From Effusibacillus lacus (GTDB lineage Bacteria; Bacillota; Bacilli; Tumebacillales; Effusibacillaceae), in contig NZ_BDUF01000008.1 in the NCBI RefSeq assembly GCF_002335525.1, positions 31,741-95,740 on the forward strand: a stretch of 64,000 nt of DNA, given 5' to 3'. The position numbers and the translations under genes were made by a program. This document shows positions 35,581 to 43,845 of the stretch, piece after piece (within the stretch, counting starts at the first letter, position 1; the number at the start of each line of letters is the position of its first letter). The notes below the pieces were generated by a model. The model searched no databases. It had not been told where the DNA came from and worked only from the letters and a program-made list of their open reading frames with translations.

Positions 35581-36294
35581 TCAATATTCCTGTATCATTG
35601 GGTGGATCGTGATGTCATCCACCAATACGCCTTCCGGTTGAGACGCGGCAAAAAGCACTGCCCTTGCAATATCGTCCGCCTTGAGCCACTCCTTCTTGTG
35701 TTCGGCACCCTGCTCGCTCTCGGCAAAATAGGTATCGGTCATCCCCGGCAGAATATTGGTCACTTTGACTCCCTTTGCCTGTACTTCCTTACGGAGACAG
35801 TCCGCAAATCCCTGAACCGCGTGCTTGGTGGCCACATAAGCGGCCCCGCCGGCGAAGGTACGGCGTCCTACATCGGAAGAAATATTGATGATGTGACCGG
35901 CTCCCTGTTCCAGCATTGCCGGCAGCACCCCTCGGGTACAAAGGAACAGCCCCGTTACGTTGATGTCAAACATCGACTGCCATTCTTCCAAGGACGTTTC
36001 CTGAACCGGCTTAAAATAACCGATTCCGGCATTGTTGACCAGGATATCGATCCGGCCGAAGCGTGACAACGTGACTTCCACCATAACTTCCACTTCGTCT
36101 TCTTTTGAAACATCGGTTGTTACGGTCAGAACGTCCCCGGCCCCCGCTTCCATGGCTCTCCCGCGAACCCGTTCCAGGTCCTCGGGATTCCTGGCCACCA
36201 GCACAAGCTTGGCATGCTGCCCGGCAAATGCCAGCGCGATGTCTTCACCGATACCGCGACTCGCTCCAGTAATCACAATCACTTTCTCTTTCAT
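35581..36294 (-). CDS. Short-chain dehydrogenase/reductase
   Basis: The 237-residue SDR has the NAD(P) motif ITGASRGIGEDIALAF, VNNAGIGYF near residue 85, catalytic Ser in IINISSDVG near residue 137, and YVATKHAV (YxxxK) near residue 153. It is of the classical type. An Arg in the ARNPEDLERV loop suggests NADPH preference, though this is not proven. Substrate unknown. The ATG at 36294 has GGAGGG 6 bases upstream. It follows the formyltetrahydrofolate ligase gene by 11 bases. Confidence 0.93.
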   Translation of the reverse strand: MKEKVIVITGASRGIGEDIALAFAGQHAKLVLVARNPEDLERVRGRAMEAGAGDVLTVTTDVSKEDEVEVMVEVTLSRFGRIDILVNNAGIGYFKPVQETSLEEWQSMFDINVTGLFLCTRGVLPAMLEQGAGHIINISSDVGRRTFAGGAAYVATKHAVQGFADCLRKEVQAKGVKVTNILPGMTDTYFAESEQGAEHKKEWLKADDIARAVLFAASQPEGVLVDDITIHPMIQEY

Positions 36295-36305
36295 GCAGTT
36301 CCCTC

Positions 36306-36908
36306 CTATGTACTGCTGCAATGAATGACTGAGCTTTCTGTTACCACATAATCCAGGTGAATGTCATGCTCTTCGACAGGCAATCGATCCACCAGTTGAA
36401 GGTCAAATGCCAACCCTATTTTTACCGCATCTGAACGTAGCATGGGAAGAAACCGGTCATAATAACCACCCCCATACCCAAGACGCCCTCCCTGCAAATC
36501 AAATGCCACTCCCGGCACGAGCACCACATCGATTGAAGAAACCGGTACTGCATGTTCCATTAGTCCTTCCACAAGAGACCCGGAATGCTGAATTCGGGGC
36601 TCCCGAATGCCATAGGCGCCAATCTCCAGATCCTCAAAGGAATGGAGTTCCACCGGGATCAGTTTCCTTTCCTGGATTACCGTGACCGGAACCGCCATGC
36701 GTTTTCCCGTCTGCCAGCCCCAGCGAAAGATCTCATCCGTCTCCACTTCCCCGCGAAAATCCAAATATAAAAAAACAGTCAGCGCTGTTTGCAATTGGGG
36801 AATGGTCATCAAATTGCGAAAAATGGATGCCTGTTTGGCGGCTCTGACACCCCCCGACATCGCACTTCTCCGTTCGAGAATCCTTTGTCGAATCAAGCTT
36901 TTGTCCAT
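36306..36908 (-). CDS. 5-formyltetrahydrofolate cyclo-ligase
   Basis: The enzyme converts 5-formyl-THF to 5,10-methenyl-THF with ATP. The 200-residue protein has the signature RLGYGGGYYDRFLP near residue 142 and VPGVAFDLQGGRLG, plus an N-terminal KSLIRQRILERRSAMS. The ATG at 36908 has GGAGGG 5 bases upstream; longer frames lack one. It is the first gene of the long minus-strand run to 30853, which links one-carbon and molybdenum cofactor genes. Confidence 0.95.
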   Translation of the reverse strand: MDKSLIRQRILERRSAMSGGVRAAKQASIFRNLMTIPQLQTALTVFLYLDFRGEVETDEIFRWGWQTGKRMAVPVTVIQERKLIPVELHSFEDLEIGAYGIREPRIQHSGSLVEGLMEHAVPVSSIDVVLVPGVAFDLQGGRLGYGGGYYDRFLPMLRSDAVKIGLAFDLQLVDRLPVEEHDIHLDYVVTESSVIHCSST

Positions 36909-37121
36909 GGAGTCCCTCCGACCGGCTGGATACATCCTACCCCTATAAACTACCATAAGGATGCCCATAACGGTGTGACAAAAAATGAAAACACCCTATA
37001 AAGAAAGAGCAATTATACTGTTACCTCACAATATATCCCAGACACAGTGTGTTGTCTGTGAGGGAACCGTGCGGTACACTTAAAACCATATGAGTTTGTG
37101 CGGAAGGGGAGCCTTGCAGCC

Positions 37122-39098
37122 ATGATCGTTCTATCGGCCAGTCAAATAGTCAAATCCTATGGCACCGACGTGATTCTGAACGGCGCCACTTTGGCGGTCC
37201 ACGAAGGTGAACGGGTCGGGCTTGCAGGAGTAAACGGCGCCGGCAAATCCACGCTGCTCAAAATCATTACCGGTGACATTCCCGCAGACAGCGGCGAAGT
37301 TCATATCGGCAAAAACGTAACCATCGGATACCTCTCCCAACAAACGGGCATCCGGTCGGACAAAACAGTTTACAAAGAGATCCGCAGTGTGTTTGCGGAT
37401 CTGTTCGGGTTGGAAGCCCGCATTCGTGATCTGGAAGCCCGGATGAGCGACCCGTCCGTCTACGGCAACGAGTCCCTCTATCAGACACTGACGGATCAAT
37501 ATACCGTTCTTACCCAAGAGTTTGCTGACAGACAAGGGTATGCGGTGGATGCCAAGGTTCGCTCCATTCTGAGCGGGCTTGATTTTCCGGAAGACATGTG
37601 GGAGCTGCCGGTTGAATCCCTGTCCGGTGGCCAAAAGACCCGCCTGGCCCTGGGCAAACTCCTGCTGATTCAACCTACGCTTTTGATCCTAGACGAACCG
37701 ACAAACTACCTGGATCTACCCACCGTTACCTGGTTGGAGAGCTATCTTAAGGGGTACCCAGGATCTCTCCTGCTGGTTTCCCATGACCGGTATTTTCTCG
37801 ATGCATTGGTGAACGTGATTTTTGAATTGGATCGCGGAACCACCCGCCGGTACACGGGCAATTATTCCGCATTCCTTGAGCAGAAGCAGGCTGAACTTGA
37901 GATTCAGGTTAAGCGGTATGAACAGCAGCAGGCGGAAATTGCCCGCATGCAGGACTTTGTCCAGCGCAATATTGCACGGGCCACCACAACCAAACGGGCT
38001 CAAAGCAGGCGCAAGATGCTGGAGAAAATGGAACGGTTGGACAAGCCGGTCACCTCTCAGGATCAGGCCCATTTCTCGTTTACTGTGGAACGGCAAAGCG
38101 GTCACGACGTGCTGACTGTGGAGAATCTGTCTCTGTCCTATGGAACCAAAACGCTCTTTGACCGTCTGAATCTCTCGATCACGCGGGGCGAGCGGGTTGC
38201 ATTGATCGGCCCCAACGGCATTGGCAAATCGTCCCTGATCAAAGCGATAGCAGGACGTCTGGAACCCAGTTCCGGCAGCATCCGCCTGGGTGCCCACGTG
38301 AAGCTTGGGTATTACACCCAGGAACAGGAAGACCTGACACCAAACAAAACGGTACTGAACGAAGTATGGGATGCGTTTCCCCGATTGGAACTCACCAGAG
38401 TCAGAACCGTACTCGGCAATTTTCTGTTCTCCGGCGACGATGTCATGAAACAGGTGTCCACACTGTCCGGCGGGGAGCGCAGCCGGGTCGCTCTGGCCAA
38501 ATTGATGCTGCTTCAGGCCAATTTCATGCTGCTCGACGAGCCAACCAACCACCTGGACCTGCTGTCCAAAGAGATGCTGGAAGTGGCGCTTGACGATTAT
38601 CCGGGAACCCTCCTGTTCATTTCTCACGACCGCTACTTCATAAACCGGATTGCAACAAGAGTAATCGAGTTGACCGAACAGGGCCTCACATCCTACCTGG
38701 GCAACTACGACGAGTATCTGGAGAAAAAAATGGAACTTGCCGCCATGCGGGAATCCGGCCTGCTTCCCGAACCAGTGGCGAACCGTCCCCTTTCATCGGA
38801 CAAAGCAAGTGCAGACAAAGCGGAAGCAAACGCCGCCACCAAAGAAGAAAGGGAGCGGCAGAGACAGATTGAACGGCAGCGGCAAAGGGAAGAGAAAAAA
38901 CGGCTGGAACGCATCGCCGATATCGAACGGCAAATCGAACAAACCGAGACATCCATCGCATCATTGGAAGAGCAGTTGTGCCTGCCGGAGATCTTCAACG
39001 ACCCGGATCGGGCCCGTGATACCAATCAGGCGTATCAAGAGGCGAAAGAGCTTCTGGCACGGTTGTATGAGGAGTGGGAAACGCTTCAGCAAGCCTGA
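37122..39098 (+). CDS. ydiF: ABC-F type ATPase, YdiF-like
   Basis: The 658-residue cytosolic protein has two ABC domains and no membrane part: Walker A GVNGAGKST and GPNGIGKSS, signatures LSGGQKTRLAL and LSGGERSRVALA, Walker B LLILDEPTNYLDL and FMLLDEPTNHLDL. An interdomain linker rich in Gln/Glu (near residues 245-300) and a C-terminal Arg/Glu coiled coil (from about residue 555) complete it. ABC-F proteins act on the ribosomal E site. The position near tsaD and groESL matches ydiF of B. subtilis. The last 104 bases overlap the convergent membrane protein gene. Confidence 0.93.
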   Translation: MIVLSASQIVKSYGTDVILNGATLAVHEGERVGLAGVNGAGKSTLLKIITGDIPADSGEVHIGKNVTIGYLSQQTGIRSDKTVYKEIRSVFADLFGLEARIRDLEARMSDPSVYGNESLYQTLTDQYTVLTQEFADRQGYAVDAKVRSILSGLDFPEDMWELPVESLSGGQKTRLALGKLLLIQPTLLILDEPTNYLDLPTVTWLESYLKGYPGSLLLVSHDRYFLDALVNVIFELDRGTTRRYTGNYSAFLEQKQAELEIQVKRYEQQQAEIARMQDFVQRNIARATTTKRAQSRRKMLEKMERLDKPVTSQDQAHFSFTVERQSGHDVLTVENLSLSYGTKTLFDRLNLSITRGERVALIGPNGIGKSSLIKAIAGRLEPSSGSIRLGAHVKLGYYTQEQEDLTPNKTVLNEVWDAFPRLELTRVRTVLGNFLFSGDDVMKQVSTLSGGERSRVALAKLMLLQANFMLLDEPTNHLDLLSKEMLEVALDDYPGTLLFISHDRYFINRIATRVIELTEQGLTSYLGNYDEYLEKKMELAAMRESGLLPEPVANRPLSSDKASADKAEANAATKEERERQRQIERQRQREEKKRLERIADIERQIEQTETSIASLEEQLCLPEIFNDPDRARDTNQAYQEAKELLARLYEEWETLQQA

Positions 39099-40866
39099 TC
39101 ATGCATACCGTATACACCAGCGGGAGCATCATCAAGACGGCCACCACCACACCTGAATCATTGAACCAAAAACCGGCCAGGGCACCTGCCATCCCCCCCG
39201 TCACAAACGGCTGCAGATTGCCCCATCGGTCCCAGAACCGCTTTATCCAGGACAGAGGCCGAAATACGGCAACAGCCGCATACAACATGACTCCTAAGAA
39301 AACAGGGCCTGCAAGAGTCAACGTGATGAGTTCCAGATTCATTGCCAGTTTTCTTTCAATGAGCTGCCCGATTTGCCGGAAGTGTCCGTCCATGGCAAGC
39401 ATGACGGCTTGTGATACATGTGTCAGGCGGTCAGTTGAATGATGGGAAACCAGCAGGAGCAGGACGGCACCGGCAACAATGGCAACCCCCGCCATCCCCC
39501 CGACCCGCTTCGGCCATCCGAAAAGGTGGTGCAGGGATACAGCCACCGAAACGGCCGCCGCAATTGTCCCTCCTGCGTTGGCTCCCAAGCCGGGAGCAGC
39601 CAGAAAAACAATCATGCCCATCCCAGCCGCCGCAAACCCCCATTTGATGAAGATCCGCCAATCGGGACGCAAACTGAGGACGCAACCGGTACCAATCAGA
39701 AGGGATGAGATGAAGATTGCCATATACTCATTTCCCACCCCGTAATAACGAGCCCCCCTGATAGAGTCATAGGACAGGATGGAGCCGCTGGCAAGCGTTC
39801 CCCCATAAATCACGTCAACCGCTACGAGTCCCGCAGTCACAAACCCGATTACGGAAAGACGCACCAGCAAATTTCGGATCCTCATCAACCCTGTCGTACA
39901 GGCGGCCAGAACTGCCGCCAAAACTGTGGCTCCCCCCAGGTCTTTGGACAGCCATCCCCATTGCTCGGATACTTCCGCGTACGGCAGGAGCAAGGTCACA
40001 AATGGTGTGGTCAATACAGCCGTCCCACCCCACAACGCCCAATTTCTCAGGTTGATCCTGGTCACGGAACCCGGTTCTCCCAACCCCGGGGCATAGAGTA
40101 CCCCTGCCATCAGCAAGAAGAAAAACAGACCCATCAGCCCAAACACAATATAAAAATAGGGTTTTGCCATATACTTGATTTTTGTGCTGCTTGCCAACCT
40201 GTGCAGGGCATCCCAAGGATCTTTCTCTGATCGCACCCCTGTAATCATATGACCGGGTTGCTCAAGAGACATTTCCATCTGCAGCCACTTATGGACAGTG
40301 GCTGCCACATCCTGGCTGGTGACAATTCCGGTTCGTCGTGTGGAGGCGGAGGTCAGCAGGCTGTGCGGCTGGATCGGCCCTCCTGCCATCAGCACCGGCA
40401 GTAATTCTCTCTTCCGAAAGCTTGGATCCGGACTTGGGGACATCAGGATCACCAGGGTCGACTCATCAGCCCTGTCTAACAGCTCCGTCGCTGTCCGGTC
40501 CAGGACCACTGCACCCGACTGGCTGGAATCTCCATGCCACACCTGTAGGTTATCAGAATTTATGGAACTCCAATCCACCGGTTGGTTGGCATTCATAAGG
40601 CCAACTCCGCCAAACTCCGTCCATTTTTTCAAATTGGGAAAGGGCCATGCATGAAGATTCGCTTCTTTCAGCGAGTCGACCAATAGGACTATCACTTTTC
40701 GATGGGGATTCCCGGGGGTTTCTGCCCGGGATTCTGCCGCTTCAATTGCTTTTACCTCAACTGCTTCGAATGCTGCGACCTCTGACCCGAATGCAGCCCA
40801 TTTAATAATGAACAGGGATACCAGCACGAATCCCATGCAGGCCCAAGTTCTATGTTTGTCCGACAC
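38995..40866 (-). CDS. Large membrane protein with extracellular phosphatase-like N-terminal domain
   Basis: The 623-residue protein has a signal-like N-terminus (ACMGFVLVSLFIIKWAAFG). An outside domain of about 200 residues with KVIVLLVDSLKEANL and STLVILMSPSPDPSFRKREL resembles the alkaline phosphatase/sulfatase fold. About nine transmembrane segments follow after residue 235. I recognise no named family. The start is a GTG preceded by GAGGTGG. Its 3' end overlaps the ABC-F gene by 104 bases on the opposite strand. Confidence 0.8.
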   Translation of the reverse strand: MSDKHRTWACMGFVLVSLFIIKWAAFGSEVAAFEAVEVKAIEAAESRAETPGNPHRKVIVLLVDSLKEANLHAWPFPNLKKWTEFGGVGLMNANQPVDWSSINSDNLQVWHGDSSQSGAVVLDRTATELLDRADESTLVILMSPSPDPSFRKRELLPVLMAGGPIQPHSLLTSASTRRTGIVTSQDVAATVHKWLQMEMSLEQPGHMITGVRSEKDPWDALHRLASSTKIKYMAKPYFYIVFGLMGLFFFLLMAGVLYAPGLGEPGSVTRINLRNWALWGGTAVLTTPFVTLLLPYAEVSEQWGWLSKDLGGATVLAAVLAACTTGLMRIRNLLVRLSVIGFVTAGLVAVDVIYGGTLASGSILSYDSIRGARYYGVGNEYMAIFISSLLIGTGCVLSLRPDWRIFIKWGFAAAGMGMIVFLAAPGLGANAGGTIAAAVSVAVSLHHLFGWPKRVGGMAGVAIVAGAVLLLLVSHHSTDRLTHVSQAVMLAMDGHFRQIGQLIERKLAMNLELITLTLAGPVFLGVMLYAAVAVFRPLSWIKRFWDRWGNLQPFVTGGMAGALAGFWFNDSGVVVAVLMMLPLVYTVCMIRLAEAFPTPHTTVPEALSPLDTPDWYHGPDPGR

Positions 40867-40982
40867 TTGCCCACCTCTTGGATTTTCCTATAGCGTGTCC
40901 ATTTTTTCCCATATTACACACAGGGATCAACTGATGGCAGAGCGAGGGAAACACAGGGAAGGGATTCCTCATCACCCACTCA

Positions 40983-41060
40983 AAATAGCGGATTGTCATG
41001 TACTTATCTCATATAACTTCGAGCCTTTTTTCAGGATAACGGATTCACACGTACTAATTC
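40983..41060. repeat. Palindromic repeat cluster E (two degenerate units)
   Basis: Units at 40983-41009 and 41035-41060 keep the AATAGCGGATT / ATAACGGATT start and GTACTTAT / GTACTAATT end. The second aligns with the complement of unit 2053-2078 at about 20 of 26 positions. Self-complementarity is poor here, so these may be decayed members. Confidence 0.5.
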
Positions 41061-41067
41061 ATCCAAT

Positions 41068-41247
41068 TCATACTCGGAACAACCTACCTGACCGCCTGCT
41101 AACGATCTGAAAACCCTTCCCTGTTGAGTAGGTGTAACCCTCTGAAAAGTCTTTAACGTTTTGAATTACTGCTGCAGCCTTTTCTTTGCCAATTTGTTTT
41201 ATAGCGTCAACCAGGGATGTTTCAGCAGAAATGGTGCCACCCATTCC
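41068..41247 (-). CDS. Short reading frame overlapping the 3' end of the unknown gene
   Basis: From ATG at 41247 this frame encodes about 59 residues, GGTISAETSLVDAIKQIGKE and on to FSEGYTYSTGKGFQIVSRRS, with protein-like composition. It overlaps the preceding gene by 26 bases. It is either a separate, translationally coupled small gene or the original C-terminus of the 41662 gene displaced by a frameshift near 41245. I cannot separate these; no good Shine-Dalgarno sits at the right distance, which favours the frameshift. Confidence 0.5.
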   Translation of the reverse strand, partial: GMGGTISAETSLVDAIKQIGKEKAAAVIQNVKDFSEGYTYSTGKGFQIVSRRSGRLFRV

Positions 41248-41662
41248 TCTTGTTCAAATCTTCAACCGAACGCCTGCTGATTTCAACTTTAATGCCTTCA
41301 TAGGATTTCTTCATGACTTTGGTTGTAGCCGTATCTTCGTTGGCACCCAGTGTGGCTCCGGCTTTCCGAAGTTCGTTTGCTTCGCGGTGGGCACGTTCCA
41401 TGGCTGTATAGTCACCGCGTGCCTGTGCATTCATATACTCAATTTTTCTTCGCTCAACTGCTTTGTTCAATTCGTTTACATCGACAGACCCGGTGTTTCT
41501 GTCCACTCTGTAAACTTCGCCAGCAATCTCAACACGTTGGCCGGAGGGTCGGGAATAACTTGTTCTAGGACTGTCCGTATAGCGGACTGTGTGGAGACCC
41601 CATTGCTTATTGGGAAATTGCTTGTACACCTCGCCATTGCTGAATTCAACAATTCTTCCCAT
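41222..41662 (-). CDS. Unknown protein, possibly Spo0A-regulated
   Basis: A 146-residue protein: GRIVEFSNGEVYKQFPNKQW, then IAGEVYRVDRNTGSVDVNEL, and a helical middle (VERRKIEYMNAQARGDYTAM and ERAHREANELRKAGATLG). There is no signal peptide or membrane segment, and I recognise no family. The ATG at 41662 has GAGGTG 6 bases upstream. Two Spo0A-type boxes lie at 41805-41823. The end HHFC may result from a frameshift, since a second frame continues with coding-like sequence. Confidence 0.6.
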   Translation of the reverse strand: MGRIVEFSNGEVYKQFPNKQWGLHTVRYTDSPRTSYSRPSGQRVEIAGEVYRVDRNTGSVDVNELNKAVERRKIEYMNAQARGDYTAMERAHREANELRKAGATLGANEDTATTKVMKKSYEGIKVEISRRSVEDLNKRNGWHHFC

Positions 41663-41804
41663 GATGTGCACCTCATTTCTGTTATATGCTCGGATGGTAA
41701 CAACAAATAACCCCTCTTAATCAACACTCCTTTTATCATTACTTTAATTAATATTTATTGTATTTATTTTTTAATAAAATATTACCAAAACGCAAGCCAA
41801 AGTT

Positions 41805-41823
41805 TTGTCGAATATTGTCGAAT
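41805..41823. promoter_or_regulatory. Two tandem Spo0A-type boxes
   Basis: TTGTCGAAT occurs at 41805-41813 and again at 41815-41823, 10 bases apart, as expected for two sites on the same DNA face. TGTCGAA is the consensus 0A box. They lie about 145 bases upstream of the unknown gene starting at 41662. Confidence 0.6.
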
Positions 41824-41895
41824 TAAAAATGAAATTATTAGATTATTGTCATTTCGGGCCAAAACAGGCATTAAGTCTTAAAACCCCCGTGGAAA

Positions 41896-41926
41896 TACAA
41901 AAAACCCCTCAAAATCGTAAGGGGTT
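41896..41926 (-). terminator. Second terminator behind the kinase gene
   Basis: On the minus strand AACCCCT pairs with AGGGGTT around 10 bases and is followed by TTTTGTATTT. Confidence 0.8.
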
Positions 41927-41983
41927 CATCCTGAATCTGTTATTTGCCAATAGTACACTGGACCGATTTATTGTTTTTTTCCG

Positions 41984-42033
41984 TGAAAAAAGGCTGTACC
42001 CCTCAGGCAGATGTATCTCCTGTTGGGACAGCC
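41984..42033 (-). terminator. Histidine kinase terminator
   Basis: On the minus strand GGCTGTCCC pairs with GGGGTACAGCC across a loop of about 22 bases, followed by TTTTTTCACGG. It begins 9 bases after the kinase stop codon. Confidence 0.8.
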
Positions 42034-42042
42034 GCTCCTTTT

Positions 42043-43449
42043 CTATTTCTTCAAAGGGAGCACCACCTTGAAAGTTGTCCCCTTTCCTTCTTCCGAATCC
42101 ACCGATATGGTTCCCCCATGATTTTGGATAATCCGGTAGGAAACGGTCAATCCGAGTCCCGTCCCCTCCTCCTTGGTCGTAAAGAAAGGTTCAAAAATGC
42201 GGGAAATTGCCTCATTCGAAATTCCGGGACCATTGTCGGCAAACAGAACTTCACATTCTTTCTCCAGCACCCGGGTTGTGATCGAGAGTCTGCCGTTGAG
42301 ACCAATCGCTTCAAATGCATTGCGGATCAAATTGATAAACACCTGCTTGATTTGTTCCACATCCACCTCACATTCGGCTGGGTCTTCCGAAAAATGAAAC
42401 TCAAGGTCAATATTATGTAATAGCGCATCACTCGTCATTAATGTTCGGATATCTTCCATCACACTGTTGATGTCAATCACGCGCAAGTTGGGGTCAGTCG
42501 GCTTGGACAACAGAAGAAACTCTCGAATGATATCGTTAACCCTGTTTAATTCCGACAGTATGATCCGGAAATACTCTTTCTCCGGAGCATCCATCTCATA
42601 TTTCCGGTCCAGCAACTGGATGAACCCTTTGACTGAAGTCAGCGGGTTTCGGATTTCATGCGCGGTCCCCGCCGCCAGTTCCCCAATGACCGCCAGCTTC
42701 TCCGACTGACGAATCTGTTCTTCCAGCATTTCCTGCATGGTGATATCCTTGTACGTCAACATTACTCCCAGCACGGTATCGTTTCGGTTGCGGAGAACCC
42801 GCGTCGTAACCAGTATGTACCTTGTACGGCCTTCCTTGTCTACAATCTTTGCCTTATTGTCTTTGAACTCCCGGCCTGTCCGAAGAGTTTCCCGCAATTT
42901 GTCCAGGATGGGCCGGTCAAGGGAAAACACCTCTTCGAACCTGCAGTTCTTCACATCTTCAAAGGACATTCCCGTTATCTCTTCCGCACCTCTGTTAAAA
43001 CCCGTTATAACCCCTTCCGTGTTGAGCGTTACCACTCCGTCCGATATGTGATCGAGAATCAGTGTGGCATGCTCCTCCGCGGCTCGAAGCCGGTTCATCT
43101 CGGAATTGTCGATAAATGTGGCGACAATCCCCATCTGTTGGCTCTTCTCATCAAGCAGTGGGGTAGTGGACGTAACAACCGGGATGTCCTTTCCCGATTT
43201 TGTTGGACAGTAGCTTTCAAAACCGAAAAAAGGCTGGCCTGATTGAAGCGTCTTCCAGAAGATTTCCCTATCCCCGTTAAGTATGTAATTCATGCTTTGG
43301 AATGATTGAATTTCTTGCATATCATAACCGGTAATTGTTTGTGCTGTTTTATTGACATAAGTGACGTTCCCGTGGCTGTCGTAGGTGACGATGCCTACCG
43401 GAATCGAGTCCAGAATCCGGTCTCTCAAAAAATTTGAGTTGATCGTCAT
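42043..43449 (-). CDS. PAS-domain sensor histidine kinase
   Basis: A 468-residue soluble kinase without membrane segments. PAS domains lie at about residues 10-115 and 128-235 (LDHISDGVVTLNTEGVITGF). HisKA carries the phospho-acceptor His in AGTAHEIRNPLTSVKGF near residue 264. HATPase has the N box FINLIRNAFEA, G1 FADNGPGI, and FFTTKEEGTGLGLTVSYRI. This layout is common among the phosphorelay kinases that feed Spo0F/Spo0A. There is no response regulator next to it, which fits an orphan phosphorelay kinase. The DnaA-box cluster lies upstream of it. Confidence 0.92.
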   Translation of the reverse strand: MTINSNFLRDRILDSIPVGIVTYDSHGNVTYVNKTAQTITGYDMQEIQSFQSMNYILNGDREIFWKTLQSGQPFFGFESYCPTKSGKDIPVVTSTTPLLDEKSQQMGIVATFIDNSEMNRLRAAEEHATLILDHISDGVVTLNTEGVITGFNRGAEEITGMSFEDVKNCRFEEVFSLDRPILDKLRETLRTGREFKDNKAKIVDKEGRTRYILVTTRVLRNRNDTVLGVMLTYKDITMQEMLEEQIRQSEKLAVIGELAAGTAHEIRNPLTSVKGFIQLLDRKYEMDAPEKEYFRIILSELNRVNDIIREFLLLSKPTDPNLRVIDINSVMEDIRTLMTSDALLHNIDLEFHFSEDPAECEVDVEQIKQVFINLIRNAFEAIGLNGRLSITTRVLEKECEVLFADNGPGISNEAISRIFEPFFTTKEEGTGLGLTVSYRIIQNHGGTISVDSEEGKGTTFKVVLPLKK

Positions 43450-43577
43450 TAATTGCCACCCCCCACTAACCTCTTTGAATTATAATTTCAGTTCTGCTTA
43501 TCATTCCAGAATTCCTTCTTTTTTCAGTTACGATTTTTCCGTATAATGACAGTCAACAACCCACATCATCCACATCT

Positions 43578-43750
43578 TTATCCACAATGAAAGCCGCAGT
43601 GCATTTCATTCCTTAAGGATTATCCCCATTCTCCACAGCCAATTCACATAATATCTGGTGATAAACAAGCCCATCCGGCGACTTACTCCTGGAACCCATC
43701 CGGGAGTTATTCACAACTTGCTGTGAATAACCGCCCTTTGCTGTGGATAA
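43578..43750. promoter_or_regulatory. DnaA-box cluster
   Basis: Five DnaA-box-like 9-mers lie within 173 bases: TTATCCACA (43578), TTATCCCCA (43620), TTATTCACA (43707), and in reverse TGTGAATAA (43722) and TGTGGATAA (43742). Two match the consensus perfectly. The 396-base gap (43450-43845) has no gene, and neither dnaA nor dnaN is near, so it is not an obvious oriC. It fits a DnaA-titrating or regulatory cluster. From memory, B. subtilis has such a cluster next to gcp (tsaD). Confidence 0.8.
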
Positions 43751-43845
43751 TTATGTGGAAAACTCACGATCAACCACTGGCCTGTAAAAAAATGGCCTGT
43801 TCCTTATAGCAGAAGATCTGCCATAAGATAACAGTCCATGATGGT

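Larger units (their letters stand above)
41663..42042. other. AT-rich gap with two terminators and Spo0A boxes
   Basis: This 380-base gap carries two Spo0A-type boxes (41805-41823), a terminator at 41896-41926 and the histidine kinase terminator at 41984-42033. The stretch 41700-41860 is strongly AT-rich and should hold the promoter of the 41662 gene. Confidence 0.6.

Noticed and set aside
36909..37121. Molybdenum cofactor riboswitch upstream of the molybdenum gene run
   Set aside because: I see no conserved Moco RNA core here. The short divergent region has only promoter-like sequence.
43450..43845. Chromosomal replication origin
   Set aside because: DnaA boxes are present, but no dnaA, dnaN, gyrB or rpmH lies nearby and there is no clear AT-rich unwinding region next to the boxes.
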